This document shows, one piece after another, positions 1 through 12,500 of a stretch of DNA of 64,000 bases. This DNA is from Emydura subglobosa. Its lineage: Eukaryota > Chordata > Testudines > Chelidae. The stretch lies in the NCBI GenBank assembly GCA_007922225.1, contig ML679941.1, forward strand, positions 56,011,849 through 56,075,848. Reading direction: 5' to 3'. A model generated the notes under the pieces. That model worked only from the letters and a program-made list of their open reading frames with translations, made no database searches and had not been told where the DNA came from. A program made the translations under genes and the position numbers. Within the stretch, counting starts at the first letter, position 1; every line of letters starts with the position of its first letter.

Positions 1-63
1 AGGTTGATAAAAAGTGGGTTATATAAACTTTGTGCATAAAAGAAGACAAACAAAGACTATTGG

Positions 64-321
64 CATAGGATGTATGTCTACACAGCAACTAGATGCCCAC
101 GGCTGGCCAGTGCAAGCTGACTCAAGCTCAGGGGGCTCAGGCTGCGGGGCTGTTTCATTGCTATGCAGACTTCCGGGCTCAGACCCACCCCACAGTGTCT
201 TAGAGCCTGGGCTCCATCCTGAGCCCAGAAGTCTACACTGCAGTGAAACAGCCCTGCAGCCTAAGTCCCACAAACCCTGGGCGAGCCATGGGTTTTTCTT
301 TGCTGTGTAGATGTATCCTCA
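64..321. repeat. hAT-like nonautonomous element
   Basis: The ends are inverted copies: 'ggatgtatgtctacacagca' near 68 and, on the opposite strand, 'gaggatacatctacacagca' from the segment ending near 320. The body is GC-rich, with inverted blocks of the type CCTGAGC and GGGCTCA. This is the same family as the elements at 9282, 20254 and 28121, whose consensus end is close to CAGGGTATGTCTACAC. There is no coding capacity; the small reading frames across it are incidental. I could not identify a target-site duplication. Confidence 0.65.
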
Positions 322-1430
322 GACTGAATAGTAGCTTACTGCGCGCACATGGCTGTGGATCTCCATGGAAATACTTGAGTATTGTGCTGCTCTCAAAAGT
401 TGTACCACTTCAACTATACCTGTGTAGCTTATTCCAATATGAGGAGGAGAATAAACTATTCAAGTGTAAGACACCTTTATAGCAGCATAACTGCATCCAT
501 TCTAGTGTCTGGTATCATGATATTGGTAATTCGCCTCCCTAACTGACATATTTATACTGGTACAAAAACTGTGCAGAAGGGGCCTAAAATGTTTTCAGAC
601 TAAGATTAAGAATCTGGTTCTGATGTATATTAAAACCACTTTACTCCATTCTGTCAATGTAAAGGGACCTTAAAGTGGAAAGAAATTATATTCACTCCTA
701 TGGTAAGGCTCCTTTACATGACTAAAGAGGTGCAGTATTACAGTACATCATCTTAGTGTAAATGAGAATTGGGCCCTAAATAGCTTCAGGGGCTACTCGT
801 GCAGAAGAGTACTTTGATGTTATTCTCTGTTAAAATAAAAGGAAATAAAAAGGAAATGAAACAAGTGCTTGTGAGTAATCTGTCAGTACCAAATGTTTTG
901 CTCTCTGAGTCATCTGACCTGTATATAAAGTGCTTGAATAGACTCTTGGCCTGTATGAGACTAGAAGATCTTTAGAGCCTGCCATATTTCATCAGCACAA
1001 GCTCCCACTGACATCAGTGGAAATTGTTCAGGCAGCGTGATGGCAAGACTGGGCCTCCATAAGTCTCAAGGCAAGTTAAAATGTTCAGTTCAGTTGACCA
1101 CAAAATAAAGAGAAGAATGTGTAAAGAATTATTCCAGCAAAGCCTCTATGCAAAGATGGCCAACTGAATAACCCTGAATATAAGGATAATAATATTTGCA
1201 ATATAAAGCATCCCACCCGCTACTGAAGCTCCCAGGGCACTGTACAAAATAATAAAATATGATTAAAATACAATAAAAACATAAGAAGAAACTGCTTTTA
1301 AAATTTAAACAAAACCCATCATGAAGTTACAATACAAGAGAAAGGGAAAGTATGGTGAAGGGAAGGATATAAATAAACTAGCTATGATCATACTGAAAGC
1401 ACCTTTGAAATAGGAAATCTGTATGTAAGG

Positions 1431-1499
1431 GGTGAAATCCTGATCCTATGGAAGTCAATGAGAATTTTGCCATTATCTTCAATAGGGCCAGGATTTCAC
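1431..1499. repeat. Palindromic MITE-like repeat, family A
   Basis: About 69 bp that is nearly its own reverse complement: GGTGAAATCCTG ... GAAGTCAATG ... ATCTTCAAT ... CCAGGATTTCAC. It has four relatives in the window, at 24861, 44198, 51570 and 63090. The whole unit would fold as one hairpin. No protein is encoded. Confidence 0.7.
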
Positions 1500-1523
1500 A
1501 CAACTTAGAATTCCTGCTCTAAA

Positions 1524-1537
1524 GGGGGGGGGGGGGG
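1524..1537. repeat. Poly-G run (14)
   Basis: Fourteen uninterrupted G after CTAAA. Simple repeat; probably length-polymorphic. Confidence 0.9.
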
Positions 1538-1665
1538 TGAAGATTGTAGATATGCTTTCATCTTGGAAACCTGATAGTGTCACTTTAATGAGAGTCAGAT
1601 AGGTAGAATAAGGTGCACAGGTTTAATTTAATTTTGAATTTAAGACAAGTTGGATAAATTCCACC

Positions 1666-1723
1666 CTCAGTTACACCCATGCAACCACAGTAAAGTCATT
1701 GGGGATGTGTGGGTGTAACTGAG
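1666..1723. repeat. Palindromic repeat (CTCAGTTACACCC)
   Basis: The left arm CTCAGTTACACCCATGCA and right arm TGTGGGTGTAACTGAG are reverse complements around an 'AAGTCATTGGGGAT' centre. Similar 'TTTACACC/GGTGTAAA' palindromes recur at about 20196-20250 and 45395-45425. A short hairpin repeat without coding potential. Confidence 0.5.
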
Positions 1724-2204
1724 ACCAAAATCTGGTTCATACTATGCAATTGTGCTGTGCATAATTTACAGTTGAGTATTTGGCCCAGTGTAACTGAAGA
1801 CAGAATTAATTTGGCCAATAATGTGTAGTTTAGGAAATGTGCCATTTACAACTTTTAGGTCTTTGTTTTGATCCTTCAAGTATTTGCAGACAAATCTTGG
1901 ATTCTCTTCTGGATAGCTCATAGTGTTGTACTCTGTGGTATATTTTGTCCTTTCTGGGTTCTCTTTTCATTTAAAGAAGCAGAAACTAGCAGAAACTAAT
2001 TCAGTGGACTCAGCCTGCTGTAAACTTGATGTGAGACAAGAGTTGGGGCCACGGATTCCAAAGTGGACAAAGGTGTTGGTTCTTTCACAAGAATTTTTAG
2101 TTTCCTAAATCTGCCAGGAGCTTTAGTGAAATGGATGTTAACGAACCCAAACAAACCACAAAGAGTTTTAAACATTCTGAAACCTGAAAAATTGAGAGGG
2201 GATG

Positions 2205-2795
2205 AGATTTTAGCCTACTCGAGTAAGAGTAGAGAGGGAATATTATCTCTGTATTTGGCACTGGTGCAACTGCTTCTGGAAGAGTGTGGCCAGTTCTGGT
2301 GCCCACAATTCAAGAAGGATATTGACAAATTGGAGAGGGTTCAGAGAAGATCCATGAGAATGATTAAAGGAATGGAAAACATGTCTTATAGTGAAAGACT
2401 CAGGGAGCATAGTTTATTTAGTTTAATAAAGTGAAGGTAAAGAGGTGACTTGGTCACCGTTTATAAGTACCCACATGGTGAACAAATATTTGATAATGGG
2501 CTCTTCAGTCTAGCAAACAAAGATATAACATAATCCAATGGGTGGAAGTTTAAGCTAGACAAATTCAGATTGGAAATATGCATTTTAATAGTGAAGGTAA
2601 TTAATCTTCAAACAATTTATAGAGGGCTGTGGGTGGATTCTCCATCATTGGCAATTTGTAAATCAAGACGGTGTTTTTCTAAAACATGTGCTTTATTTCA
2701 AAAAGGGATTATTTTGGGAAAATGTTATGTCCTGTATCATGCAGGAGGTCAGACTACATCATCACAGTAGTCCCTTCTGTCCTTAGAATCTATGA
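2205..2795 (+). mobile_element. CR1 LINE, 5'-truncated, 3' end
   Basis: Retains the C-terminal part of the CR1 second reading frame (LVQLLLEECGQFWCPQFKKD and the following basic segment ending in KRRS-type motifs), then the 3' untranslated region, and ends at 'CTTAGAATCTATGAAT', the octamer-type CR1 tail. The reverse transcriptase core is missing, and the frame is broken after about 2434 by a stop. A dead copy, inserted in the same orientation as LGR5. Copies at 5321-5895 and (reverse) 21840-22326 cover the same region. Confidence 0.88.
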
Positions 2796-4109
2796 ATTTT
2801 TATTCTGTCTCATCAGTTATGAATGCCTACTATTTCTCCAATCCTCCATCAAAGACATAGTGTACAAGACCTGATATTTCTAATGTCAAAAACAGCCACA
2901 AAACAAAACACAAACAAAGAAACAAAAATTCAAACCTTCTTTATACATCATAATAAAGGGAACTTGTTTTCCCTTTAGAGGTCATTTTATATATTTGAAC
3001 AGAAGAAATAGAGCTCTGGTACTACTTGAATAGTATATTTTAATGAGTAGGGCATAAATATGAATAATATAAATATTTTTAAAAATACTAAATATATTCA
3101 TTATACATGGGGAACAAATCTCATTCTTTTTTCACTTAATCAACTCTGACTGCTACTGTGTGTTACGATATTCCACTATTTGTTTAAGCCTTGTAATATA
3201 TTAGCTAAGCACAATAAATGATTGACACCCCAGGATATTTTTGTAACATACCCTGGTAATTATTGCTTACCATGTTGGTTATCAACTTCAAGTGAACAGC
3301 CATGGATCAGATCTGAAAGGAAATGGATGATTTTATGACAGTAAGCATCATGCATTCGATACTTAGAAAAAGATGAGTGCCAGAATCTTGATACCTAAAA
3401 TAAAATGTCAGGTACTTGTCAGATTAATTCGGCACTCTGTATGCTTTATCTGATCTTTTGATCTTTACTTTCTTTTTGACCCTAATTATTTGTTCTGCTC
3501 TGCTCCCTCTGCTGGAGTTTTGGCTAAACTGAATGGCAAAATTGTTTCCTGAAAAGATTAATCATGCATGTAGTGTTTGCTTTACAAATGTTCCACAGTC
3601 CAGATTTAAGTAAGTCTTTTATACCCATTTATATGAGAAAAAATCCTATAATGTGTAGGACTATGTGCAGTTTAAAATTACTATGTTATAAAGTTTCTGC
3701 AATAAGCTGGATGCACCTGAAGAACTATGTTGCTGGGCATAATGAAGAGCAGAATTTGGATCAAAATGTTTATAATGTCTCTGTTTTTGTTTGTGTTTAA
3801 ATCAGTCCTGATTTGATAGGAGTGGTTTATCTGGGTCAGTTTTGTGGTATTTACATGATGGGTTAAAACTGTGTCCAGCACTATGTGAGGGCACAAAGCA
3901 AGGGAAAGGATGTAAAGAGCCTTCCTCATGTACCTTGCCCCCACCCCCCATGATGCTCCACCAGGTGCCATATCTACCTCATGGGCTTCAATGGAGCTAC
4001 AATGATTTTTACCACCTGAGGGTGTGGCCCATAGTCTACTTCAGCCAAGTGATGCTGCTGGAGATAGCATCTCTGGAGGGAACAGGGACATGAAGGGGGG
4101 AAATGCAAG

Positions 4110-5104
4110 TGGCTTCCCAAGGATGATGTAAAACAGCAGCTACAGAAATTAGGCATTTATAAATCAACAAGTCCAGATAACTTCACCCACAAGTTTTAAA
4201 AGAGCTGGCTGAGGAGCCTGCTGGACCATTAATGCTGATTTTCAATAAGTTTTGTAACACTGGAGCAGTTCCTGGAGACTGTAAAATAACTAATGTTGTG
4301 CCCATATTTAAAAAAGAATAAACAGAATGACCCAGGTCATTACAGGTCTGTCAGTCTGACATGGATCGCAGGAATGATAATGGAACAGTTGATACAGGCC
4401 TCAATTAATGAAGAATTAAAAGAGGGTAATATAAATAATGCCAATCCAAGTGGATTTATGGGAAAATAGATCCTGTCAAACTAACTTGATCTTTTGTCCT
4501 GGTAAGATGACAAGTTTGGTTGATAAAGGTAATAGAGTTGCTGTAATATACCTAGACTTCTGTAAGACATTTCAGTCAGTATCACGCAACATTTTGATTA
4601 AAAAACTAGAACAATATAAAATTAACATGGTATTCATTAAATGGATTAAAAATTTGCAAACTGACAGGTCTCTAAATACAATTGTAAATGAGGAATCATC
4701 ATTGAGCGGGTACGTTTCTAGTGAGGTCTCTCAAAAATCAGTTCTTGGCCCTATGCTATTTAATATTTTTCTAATGGCCTGGAAGAAAACATAAAATCAT
4801 CACTAATAAAGTTTGCAGATGACACAAAAATTGTGAGAGTGGTACATAATGAAGAGGACAAGTCTCGGATACATAGCAACCTGGATCATCTAGTAAGCAG
4901 GTAACAAGCAAGTACTGTTCATTTTAATATGGTTAAATGTAAACATATGCGTCTAAGAACAAAGATTGTGGGCCATGCTTACAGAATGGGAAGCAGTGAT
5001 GCTGAAAAAAATGTAGGCGTCATGGTGGATAATCAGCTCTCAGTGCAACAGTGTGGCCAGAAGGGCTAGTGTGATCCTTGGATACATAAACAGGACAATC
5101 TCAA
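4110..5104 (+). mobile_element. CR1 LINE, reverse transcriptase part
   Basis: Internal CR1 segment carrying reverse transcriptase motifs. VAVIYLDFCKTFQSVSRNIL (about 4532-4592) is palm motif A with its catalytic D. SVLGPMLFNIF lies near 4740-4772. FADDTK at 4812-4829 is the catalytic box. Stops and frameshifts interrupt the frame, so it is inactive. It continues at 5313 after the hAT element at 5105-5312. The inferred insertion was one CR1 of about 1.6 kb. Confidence 0.88.
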
Positions 5105-5312
5105 CAGGGCCGTTTTAAGACCTTTGTAGGCCCTAGGCACACTTGCCTTCGTAGGCCCCCCAACCAAAATAACTAATTTGATTTTAAGCTATTAATAAAT
5201 AGTTTTTTAAATAAAAATAAAAAATTATATATAAGAAAATTTTTCATAGGCCTGAAAGTTTCGTAGGCCCTAGGCACTGTGTCTATTGTGCCTAATGGAT
5301 AATACGGCCCTG
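5105..5312. mobile_element. hAT-type nonautonomous transposon nested in CR1
   Basis: 208 bp, beginning CAGGGCCG and ending CGGCCCTG (perfect 8-bp terminal inverted repeats). It is flanked on both sides by the identical octamer AATCTCAA (5097-5104 and 5313-5320). An 8-bp duplication is diagnostic of hAT elements. The interior is AT-rich and noncoding, with the repeated phrase GTAGGCCCTAGGCAC. It splits a CR1 copy, so it inserted later than that LINE. Confidence 0.88.
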
Positions 5313-5895
5313 AATCTCAAGCAGGATCAGAGACGTTACTTTACCTCTGTATTTGGCACTGGTGCAACTGCTGCTGGAATTCCTTGTCCAGTTCTGGTGT
5401 CCGCAATTCAAGAAGGGTGTTGATAAATTGGAGCGAGTCCAGAGAAAAGCTATGGAAATAATTAAAGGATTGGTAAACATGCCTTATAATGATAGACTCA
5501 AAGACCTCAACCTATTTAGCTTCACAAAGAGAAGATTAAGGAGTGACTTGATCACAGTTTATAAGTACCTACATCATGGGAAACAAAAAAAATGATAATA
5601 GGCTCTTCAGTCTAGCAGAGAAAAGTGTAAAATGATCCAAAGGCTGGAAATTGAAGCTAGGCAAATTTAGACTAGAAATAAGGCATAAAATTTTTTTACA
5701 ATGGGGGTATTAACCATTGGAACAATTTACCAGGAGTTGTGGTCACTGGCAATTTTTAAATCAACATTGGGTGTTTTTCTAAAAGATCTGCTCTAGGAAT
5801 TTTGGAGACTTTCTATGGCCTGTGTTATACAGGAGGCCAGACTATGTGATCACAATGATCCCTTCTGGCCTTGGAATCTGTAAATCTATGTAAGG
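5313..5895 (+). mobile_element. CR1 LINE, 3' end (continuation)
   Basis: Second half of the CR1 interrupted at 5105. It encodes a degraded LVQLLLEFLVQFWCPQFKKG segment and the KRRLRSDLITVYKYL-like stretch (up to about 5595). It then runs through the 3' UTR to 'CCTTGGAATCTGTAAATCTATG'. Same orientation as LGR5. Confidence 0.88.
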
Positions 5896-6431
5896 TTGAG
5901 ATCCCCCTTGTGAGTCAGGAGCACACGCATATCCCCCACTACGAGATCTGTCTTAATGCAACAACCAAGCCTCATTTCCTTTTTAGTATACATTTTAATG
6001 CAAAGGTATTGGGCATTTTCTGAACATTATCCATTTTTAATACTTGAATAACAACAACAGTCTTTTGTAAAAAATCAACTTCTTATGCTATGTATCCTTC
6101 CTGTTGTTGATTTTTAAAAAAAAACAACCTACATAACTACAGTTGTCGATCTTTGGTTATTGTAAAATGTTGTGGCTGAATTTTTAAATATTTAGCTTTT
6201 TGTTTACATTGTTTCTGTTACCAGTGTACAAAAAGGCAGAAGTATTCATGGTATTTCCTTTTTTTTAGTTATTCTAAAAATCTCTGTAGCCATGTATTTA
6301 GGATGTGTATTACATCTCTGTCATAAATGTGTCTCCCTGCAACACTACTTAAATTCTAGAACAAGATTTTCCCAATTACTAAGGTTCAGTGCTTAAAATC
6401 TGAATCCTTTAGTGGAAATACACATCTTAGC

Positions 6432-6889
6432 CAGGGCCACATTTACACCTCACGCACCCCTAGGCACAGCATCTTCAGCACCTCCCCTGCCTACAGCTGA
6501 CCTTTGTGTTTTCCACATATGCGGGGTGGGGGGAGTTAGGGGCTGGACAGGCCAGCTCCATACTGGGTGAGAGGGAGAGGCTGGGGTGACCGGTTCAGCC
6601 AGCTCCAGGCAGAGGGAATATACTCATCCCTGGGCTCCAGCTTCCAGCCTGGCCAGGGGCCAGGGCTTCATAGGGAAGAGGAGGAAAAGGAGCGTGGGGA
6701 CCCAGGAGAGAGGAGGAGTAACGGGGTGGAGCCAGAGTTCCAGTGCTCGAGTGGGGCCCCCAAATTGGATGGGGCCCCTCAGTAAGGGCCTTGTTGGCCC
6801 CTGCAGTAATCTGCCACTGTTTAGGTGCCCCTAGAACACCAGCGTCCCTAGGCATGTGCCTACTGTGCCTAATTGGAAATCCAGCCCTA
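6432..6889. mobile_element. hAT-type nonautonomous transposon, second copy
   Basis: Starts CAGGGCC and ends in a decayed AGCCCTA. It is bordered by ATCTTAGC (6424-6431) and ATCTTAAC (6890-6897), a 7-of-8 matching octamer duplication. The last 60 bp (CCCTAGGCATGTGCCTACTGTGCCTAA) match the end of the element at 5105. The middle is GC-rich and noncoding. The small reading frames in it (72-101 codons) are incidental. Confidence 0.7.
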
Positions 6890-7237
6890 ATCTTAACCAT
6901 GGATTTTCAATGGACTCCCAAGAAGAATTGCAGATGCCAATGTAAAGTCAGCTGTGAGAATAAGTGCTATCATTTAATTGTCAGGAAGTCCTTATAGCAA
7001 TTATTTATATGATCAGACTTGCTTCTGTGGGGTTGTATACTTAAATATATGGCAATGCAATATAACTGCTTATTTGCATATTTGTTTTGGAAGATACTGT
7101 AAAGAGTAAGAGGTCATTAAAATAGAAGTTATGAGAGCTTTATGTCAATCCTCCATAAAGTTATTACCAAATTATATCATCATCATCTATGATGGGAGGT
7201 TGTACTCTAACTGCCTTTTGGTAATAGCATCATAGGC

Positions 7238-7443
7238 AGGCAATGTGCTCCAGTGAACTGGGTGATAGACTTGTCTTCTGTTTTTACCCTGCCTTTAACC
7301 TGCCATATGATCTTGGGCAAGTCACGTCACCACTCTGCCTCAGTTTTCCCTTCTGCAAAATGATGATAATTATACTTACCTTGTCTTTTAAAGCATTCTG
7401 AGGTCTATGGATGAAAAGTGCTGTGTAAGAGCTAAGTATTAAT
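7238..7443 (+). mobile_element. MIR/CORE-type SINE
   Basis: Contains the MIR signature 'CTTGGGCAAGTCACGTCACC', then 'CTGCCTCAGTTTTCCC', 'TGCAAAATGATGATAATTATACTTACCTTG' and the 3' phrase 'AAGTGCTGTGTAAGAGCTAAGTATTAATAC'. An old tRNA-derived SINE, sense to LGR5. Not an active RNA gene. Confidence 0.8.
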
Positions 7444-8887
7444 ACTATAGTGTTGGCAAACCAAATATATCTACTCTAGACACCAATAACATTTAATCTT
7501 ACTTTTAATATCGGTGGTGATGGATTTGCATTAAAGACCAGAATATTTTGAGAAGTTGAAGTACTTCATCATAGTATTAAATAGCTGTCAAAGTAGTCTA
7601 CCAATAGCAAAAGTAAAGCAATACGGTGTTCAAAAGGTGAAAATGCTGTGGAAATATCATTACGATGAATAAGCCAATCCAATTTAATTGCTTTGGTAGT
7701 TGTTCCTAGCCACTGAGAATGGGATATAGCTCGTTTGTATTCAGTCTGTTATTGTCAGTGTTTTGACCTGAGGCTGTTTTATCTTTCAAAGTCTTCCATA
7801 CAAATAAAAATTATCATTAGTACATCATCTTAGGCTAATGAAGGCCCAAGGAAAACATAATTAACAATAAAAACAGTATTTCCTTTTGACTTCTTATAAA
7901 TTATGCTTTGTCTTAACTTTTTAAAAAGTTTTTCAGGATATATGTAAAAAATTGGTAAGTTGCAAAATTCATTTTCTCTGTAATACTGAGTTGCTAGACT
8001 AGTCCTGTGAGGGATAAAAAATGTTTGTAATGTACTGTATTTAAAAATATATTCTAATGGCAGATGAACAGTTTTCCAAAAGTCAATAGAATCCATGCAT
8101 ATATCTCAGGACAGATTTTGCCCTCATTTAACACAGGTAAGTGCATTTTTGAAAATCAAGCTTCAGAGATGAATCCGCTTCAGTAATATCAGCTAATAGT
8201 AGACTAGAAGCTTGGCCTTGAGCTAAAGACTTCTCTAGCATATGTTGAAAACTAGTTAATTTAGCTTGTTTGGCTGGTCTTTGGGAGTTTATTTTGTACT
8301 AGTTGTTTTAAGTATGGTAACTGGAGATTTTTTAGTATGTCTAAAGGGGGACAATAAATGCAGAAATCTGGAAAAAATATCTTTTATTTTTATCCATGCT
8401 GCTGGACCATACCTGTTCTTGCAACCTTTGCAGGTTTGGCACCATTTTGTGAACACTCATGATCTGCTGGAATCTTTAAACAGACTTTAAAGTTGACCAT
8501 CTCTGTGGTGCAGTTTGAAATACCTATAATTTTTCAAAAACAACCTACCACAAAAATGTGTCCTGCTTTCAACAAATGGAATTTCTCTTCCTGGAGCCCT
8601 AATTACTAGCCAGAAACCCAGAATGGGAAATGTTCAGTGCTGGAGCAGTGACTGGCCTAACATATGATATCTCTGGGCCTTTCACTGCTAGAAACAGGAA
8701 CTTTATAGCAATGGAATATGGGGGTTCTCAACTTCCCAATGAGATACATGGCACTTGCTTCTAGCCTTGAAAGTGGCATTGAATTGGGGACATTTTTATG
8801 TATAGAAAACTGATGGTTAGAGATGTTTTAAATTTATAGTAGATTTTCCACAGCTTCTAAACTCTGTTCAGTTGAACTTGAGGAATG

Positions 8888-8992
8888 TCTCTTACTGGGT
8901 GCTTCTACAGTGCCTAGCACAACGGTATTCTGTTTTTGACTGGGCCCTCTAGACTCTACTGTAATTACAAATACCTAATAATAATAATGGTT
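8888..8992 (+). repeat. SINE 3'-end fragment, tentative
   Basis: 'CTACAGTGCCTAGCACAACGG' followed about 60 bp later by 'ATACCTAATAATAATAATGG' resembles the 3' ends of CORE/MIR-type SINEs with a TAA-rich tail. There is no tRNA-like head. Family assignment is uncertain. Confidence 0.4.
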
Positions 8993-9281
8993 AAAACACT
9001 TGGATTTAGAGGGGTACAAGAAATCGTCTCAGTGACATTTTTAAAATTTCTAAAATATTTCTTGAATAATTTTGCTGTAAAGTATGTGGCATTTGATGTG
9101 ATGGCATAGTAGGCTAGAAACAGTCTAATGCACATCCATTCTGAGTGGCTTTCATAACTCACTCATCCCATCACTGCTTGTGAGTACTGTATCCATCCCA
9201 AACTTGTGCTAATGAAACTTTTTTTACCACATCATACATCATGTGGTCTATATTATATGTGTGTGGATGCACACACATACA

Positions 9282-9534
9282 CAGAGGGAATGTCTACACT
9301 TCGAGCTGGAAGGTGTAATTTCCAACTTGAGTAGATGTACTCATGCTAGCTGTCATCAGCTAGCATGCTACAAATAGACTGTAGCTGTGTCAGCAGGAGT
9401 GGTAGGATGAGTTAGCTAACCCAAGTGCATGCCTAGGTATGAACAGGCATACACATGGGGCAGCTACTGCACTAGCTCAATGAGAGCTAGCAAAAAATGT
9501 CCCACCCACAGCTCAAAAGTACAGACATACCCTG
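9282..9534. repeat. hAT-like element, 'ATGTCTACAC' family
   Basis: The left end 'GAATGTCTACACT' and right end 'ACAGACATACCCTG' are inverted. Inside, CATGCTAGCTGTCATCAGCTAGCATG is a near-perfect hairpin (about 9342-9368). No coding capacity. An 8-bp duplication could not be confirmed. Confidence 0.65.
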
Positions 9535-11765
9535 AGTGTTAGAAGGAAGGACTTGGATTTCCCTTTCTCTCAAGCACTTAGATGGCTATATGCAGAATGT
9601 TGAAAAGTTTTTAAAAATGAAGGAAAATTCACAAATTTATAAAGAAGTGACAGTGAAGGAGTTTACCATTGAATGTGATCACAGACTTGTGACTAAACTG
9701 TTTAAAGGTTTATCTGTGCAGTTGAATTACAAAATGAATGTAAAAATCAACCTGACTGTGCATGCAGTTTACCCAGTTTGATAGTGTTCAGTAACAGGAA
9801 TTACACGTGAAAATTTGGTGCCCATTTTGCATGCTTATAGTCTTTAAAAATTTGGTCCTTGATGTTGTAAATAATCAGCAAAAAGGAAAATATATTCATA
9901 CTTTAAGTGAACCTGCTGGGAAAGAAAACCTTGAATTTAGATTAATTAGACTGAAATGTGACTACCATTCCTATCTATTGTCAGCTGAGCTAACACTCAG
10001 TCTCCCTCTTCGTGGGTGCAAAATGGGCTCATATCTGAGCACATGTGCCTCTCAGCTACCAGGTTCTTTATGCATTCAGGTAGTTATAGGCTCAAGTACC
10101 CAAAATTGCACCACAATTCAGTTTGTAGGGCTATCCTTTTGAAAATGTAGCCTTTCTTGATACTCAGAAAGATTTGTTACAGAAACTGTTGCACAGCGCC
10201 TATAGGGAATCCTCGCAATTAAGATGTGTTTGGAAGTAATTTAATTAGTACACTGGTGGTAGACTGGCACTGGGTATTATTAAGAAAGATGTCACTGCAG
10301 TGAGTACTGTTGCCTCTGCAATTATTCATGCAAATCTTTGTATCTTCTCTAAAGACAAAACGTTTGTTTCCTGACATGTCACTGTTACTAGTAAATTCCT
10401 GGATAACTGGCTTGAGAATGCAAACTGATGGGCTGCTGATGTATGTTTGTGTCTCTCTCGGATTATCTCTTGCCATCTGCTGTACTTTAGCCTAATTTAG
10501 TGGTGTGTTCATTTTAAAATGTTTCTGTCTGATGTTATAGATATTCACATTATGGACCATAAACTGCCCTCAGAATTCATTCTCATGGCAGAATTCCCAC
10601 TGATGTCAGTGGGAGTTGCACATGTGTTTTAATGGCAATACATGCCATTATGTTTGCCTATTGTAAAAAAAAGGTTAAAAGGATTGTGGGATTCTAATAA
10701 TTGTAAGTTTAGCTATGTGTTTTTATATGTTTCCTTTATTATCATGGCAACCAAGAGCCTATCAAGTAGGAACAGAAATGCTTATGATGTTAGTTATTTT
10801 GTTTCAAGTGTGTGAATTTGAAAATGCTATAGATTTTGGGCCAGATCCATAGCTTTGTTGAAGTCAATTGAGAATTTGGTCCTTTAATTTGAAGTTTTGT
10901 TTCATCATTACATTGAAAATACTGTTTTACAAGCATCCTCCATTCTCTCTTCAAGTAAGATCCAAATCCTGCCCTGGTGCTGACAAGCTAGCCTAAGGAA
11001 TAGGGAGTGGGAGTGGGAGGAGAATGCCCTGGAAAGTGCACGCTCTGAAAAAAGAACCCTACTGGTGAGGACAAGGTTTCATAAGACAAGCCAAAGTACT
11101 TTTTACTACTTTTCTTAATAAGAGCAATGAATATACACACAGTCCACCAGCTAGCTCTTAGTGCTGATAGCTACATTCATGTTAACCATATAAACTGATA
11201 GACATGCTCCTTGTCCTGAAGTCTGTGCCCTCTGGGAACATGATCCAAAGCCTGGCGAGTTACCTGAAAGCCTCCTTTATTGGTCTCTTTGGACACTATC
11301 AAGAATTTCTGTTTGGTTGCCCAACAAACTATGAGTTTGCAGCATTGCTTGTATGACCTTCTGTGGCTGCCTGTTAACTCGACAGGCCCAGTTGTGGGAC
11401 TGTTACATGGGTAGTCCCACTGACTTCACTAGAACTTCTCTCAGGCATAAGCATGTGCCAGTAAGAGTAAGGGTTGGGCAATCTTGCTGTATCACTAAAC
11501 ACAATGGCAGGAATTAGCCCAAATGACAGACAGGCTAATTGGACTTTATAGGGGACATTTACAGTGGACAGAGGCACTGGTGCATGCACAAAATGTGCTC
11601 ACCACAGCCTCCATGAGTGGAAGTCCTTGTCTGGCTGGCTGAAAGAAAAGGGTTGTTGCTATTTTAAGGGCTCTCCTTACAACAGGGGGATGAAGGTGGA
11701 AGTGTAAATGGATGGGCAGGAAGCAGCTGGGGCCAGATCAAGGAGAGGGTCACTGTCCTTCCTGC

Positions 11766-12120
11766 TGACTAGAAGAGTTGGGGAATATTTATACCCCATG
11801 CAGCCCCACAGGAGCCATCTTTTACTGGGATCAAGCGAGCAGCAGCCACCCACTCACTCACCCATGAAATTTGCAAAAGACCTGGGTTTCCTCATGACCC
11901 ACAGTGACCATTATGCTAATCACTCTTTTCCTTAGGGTCTGGGCAGGAATTTCCCCTCATTGCCAGGGTGGGGTTTTTTCGCTTTCCCAACAGCAGGTCT
12001 AGGACCCCATGCGGGGTGGGGAGGGGGCTGTTGTTATAATGTCGCAACTTAGTATGTAAAACTTGTAGCGGACGTCCAGTGCAGGTACAGGGTTTTATCA
12101 GATAAAATGGATTGGCAAAA
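11766..12120 (+). repeat. Dispersed repeat, probable CR1-type LINE UTR
   Basis: Shares blocks in the same order with 23396-23790. These are 'CTAGAAGAGTTGGGGAATATTTA...CCATGCAG', 'GGCAGGAATTTCCCCTCATTGCCAG', 'CAACAGCAG', 'GTCCAGTGCAGGTA' and 'ATCAGATAAAATGGATTGG'. Wording of the kind 'GGGAAGGAATTTTCC...' is usual in untranslated parts of sauropsid CR1-like elements. The 156-codon antisense frame here (11916-12386) has no recognisable domain. Confidence 0.5.
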
Positions 12121-12424
12121 GATTTGAAGAAAAGCATCCTGTTAAGGAGCTGAATAAGGGGGGGTTGGGTTTCCACATCTTGTACAGCAGGGAACCAACC
12201 CCCCCTTTTTTTTCTAGCCTTCTTAAAGGAACTCAGGAAGGGGGTCTTGGGCATCCTACATGTGAAGCACTGGAAAGCTGAGCTCCCTTTCACCTCATAC
12301 AAGAGTATGGCAGTGGGGGTCCCAAGAATGGGATGGCTGTGACCAGACTGGGGATTATGTGGAAATGCTTTTAAAAATGATGACAACCTGCATGTTACAA
12401 TTGTTACCGGAAGCTCCCAGACAT

Positions 12425-12500
12425 TTGAAGTGAATGAAGCTGGGGTGGGACTAGATGACCTCCTGAGGTCCCTTCCAACCCTAATCTTCTATGATTCTAA
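12425..12500 (+). mobile_element. CR1 LINE 3' terminus
   Basis: 'GGGACTAGATGACCTCCTGAGGTCCCTTCCAACCCTAATCTTCTATGATTCTAAG' is the classical CR1 3' end with its octamer-type tail. It may belong with the repeat at 11766-12120 as one insertion. Confidence 0.85.

Noticed and set aside
11916..12386. 156-codon minus frame in intron 1
   Set aside because: Covers the untranslated part of a dispersed repeat that recurs at 23396. No domain or conserved motif.
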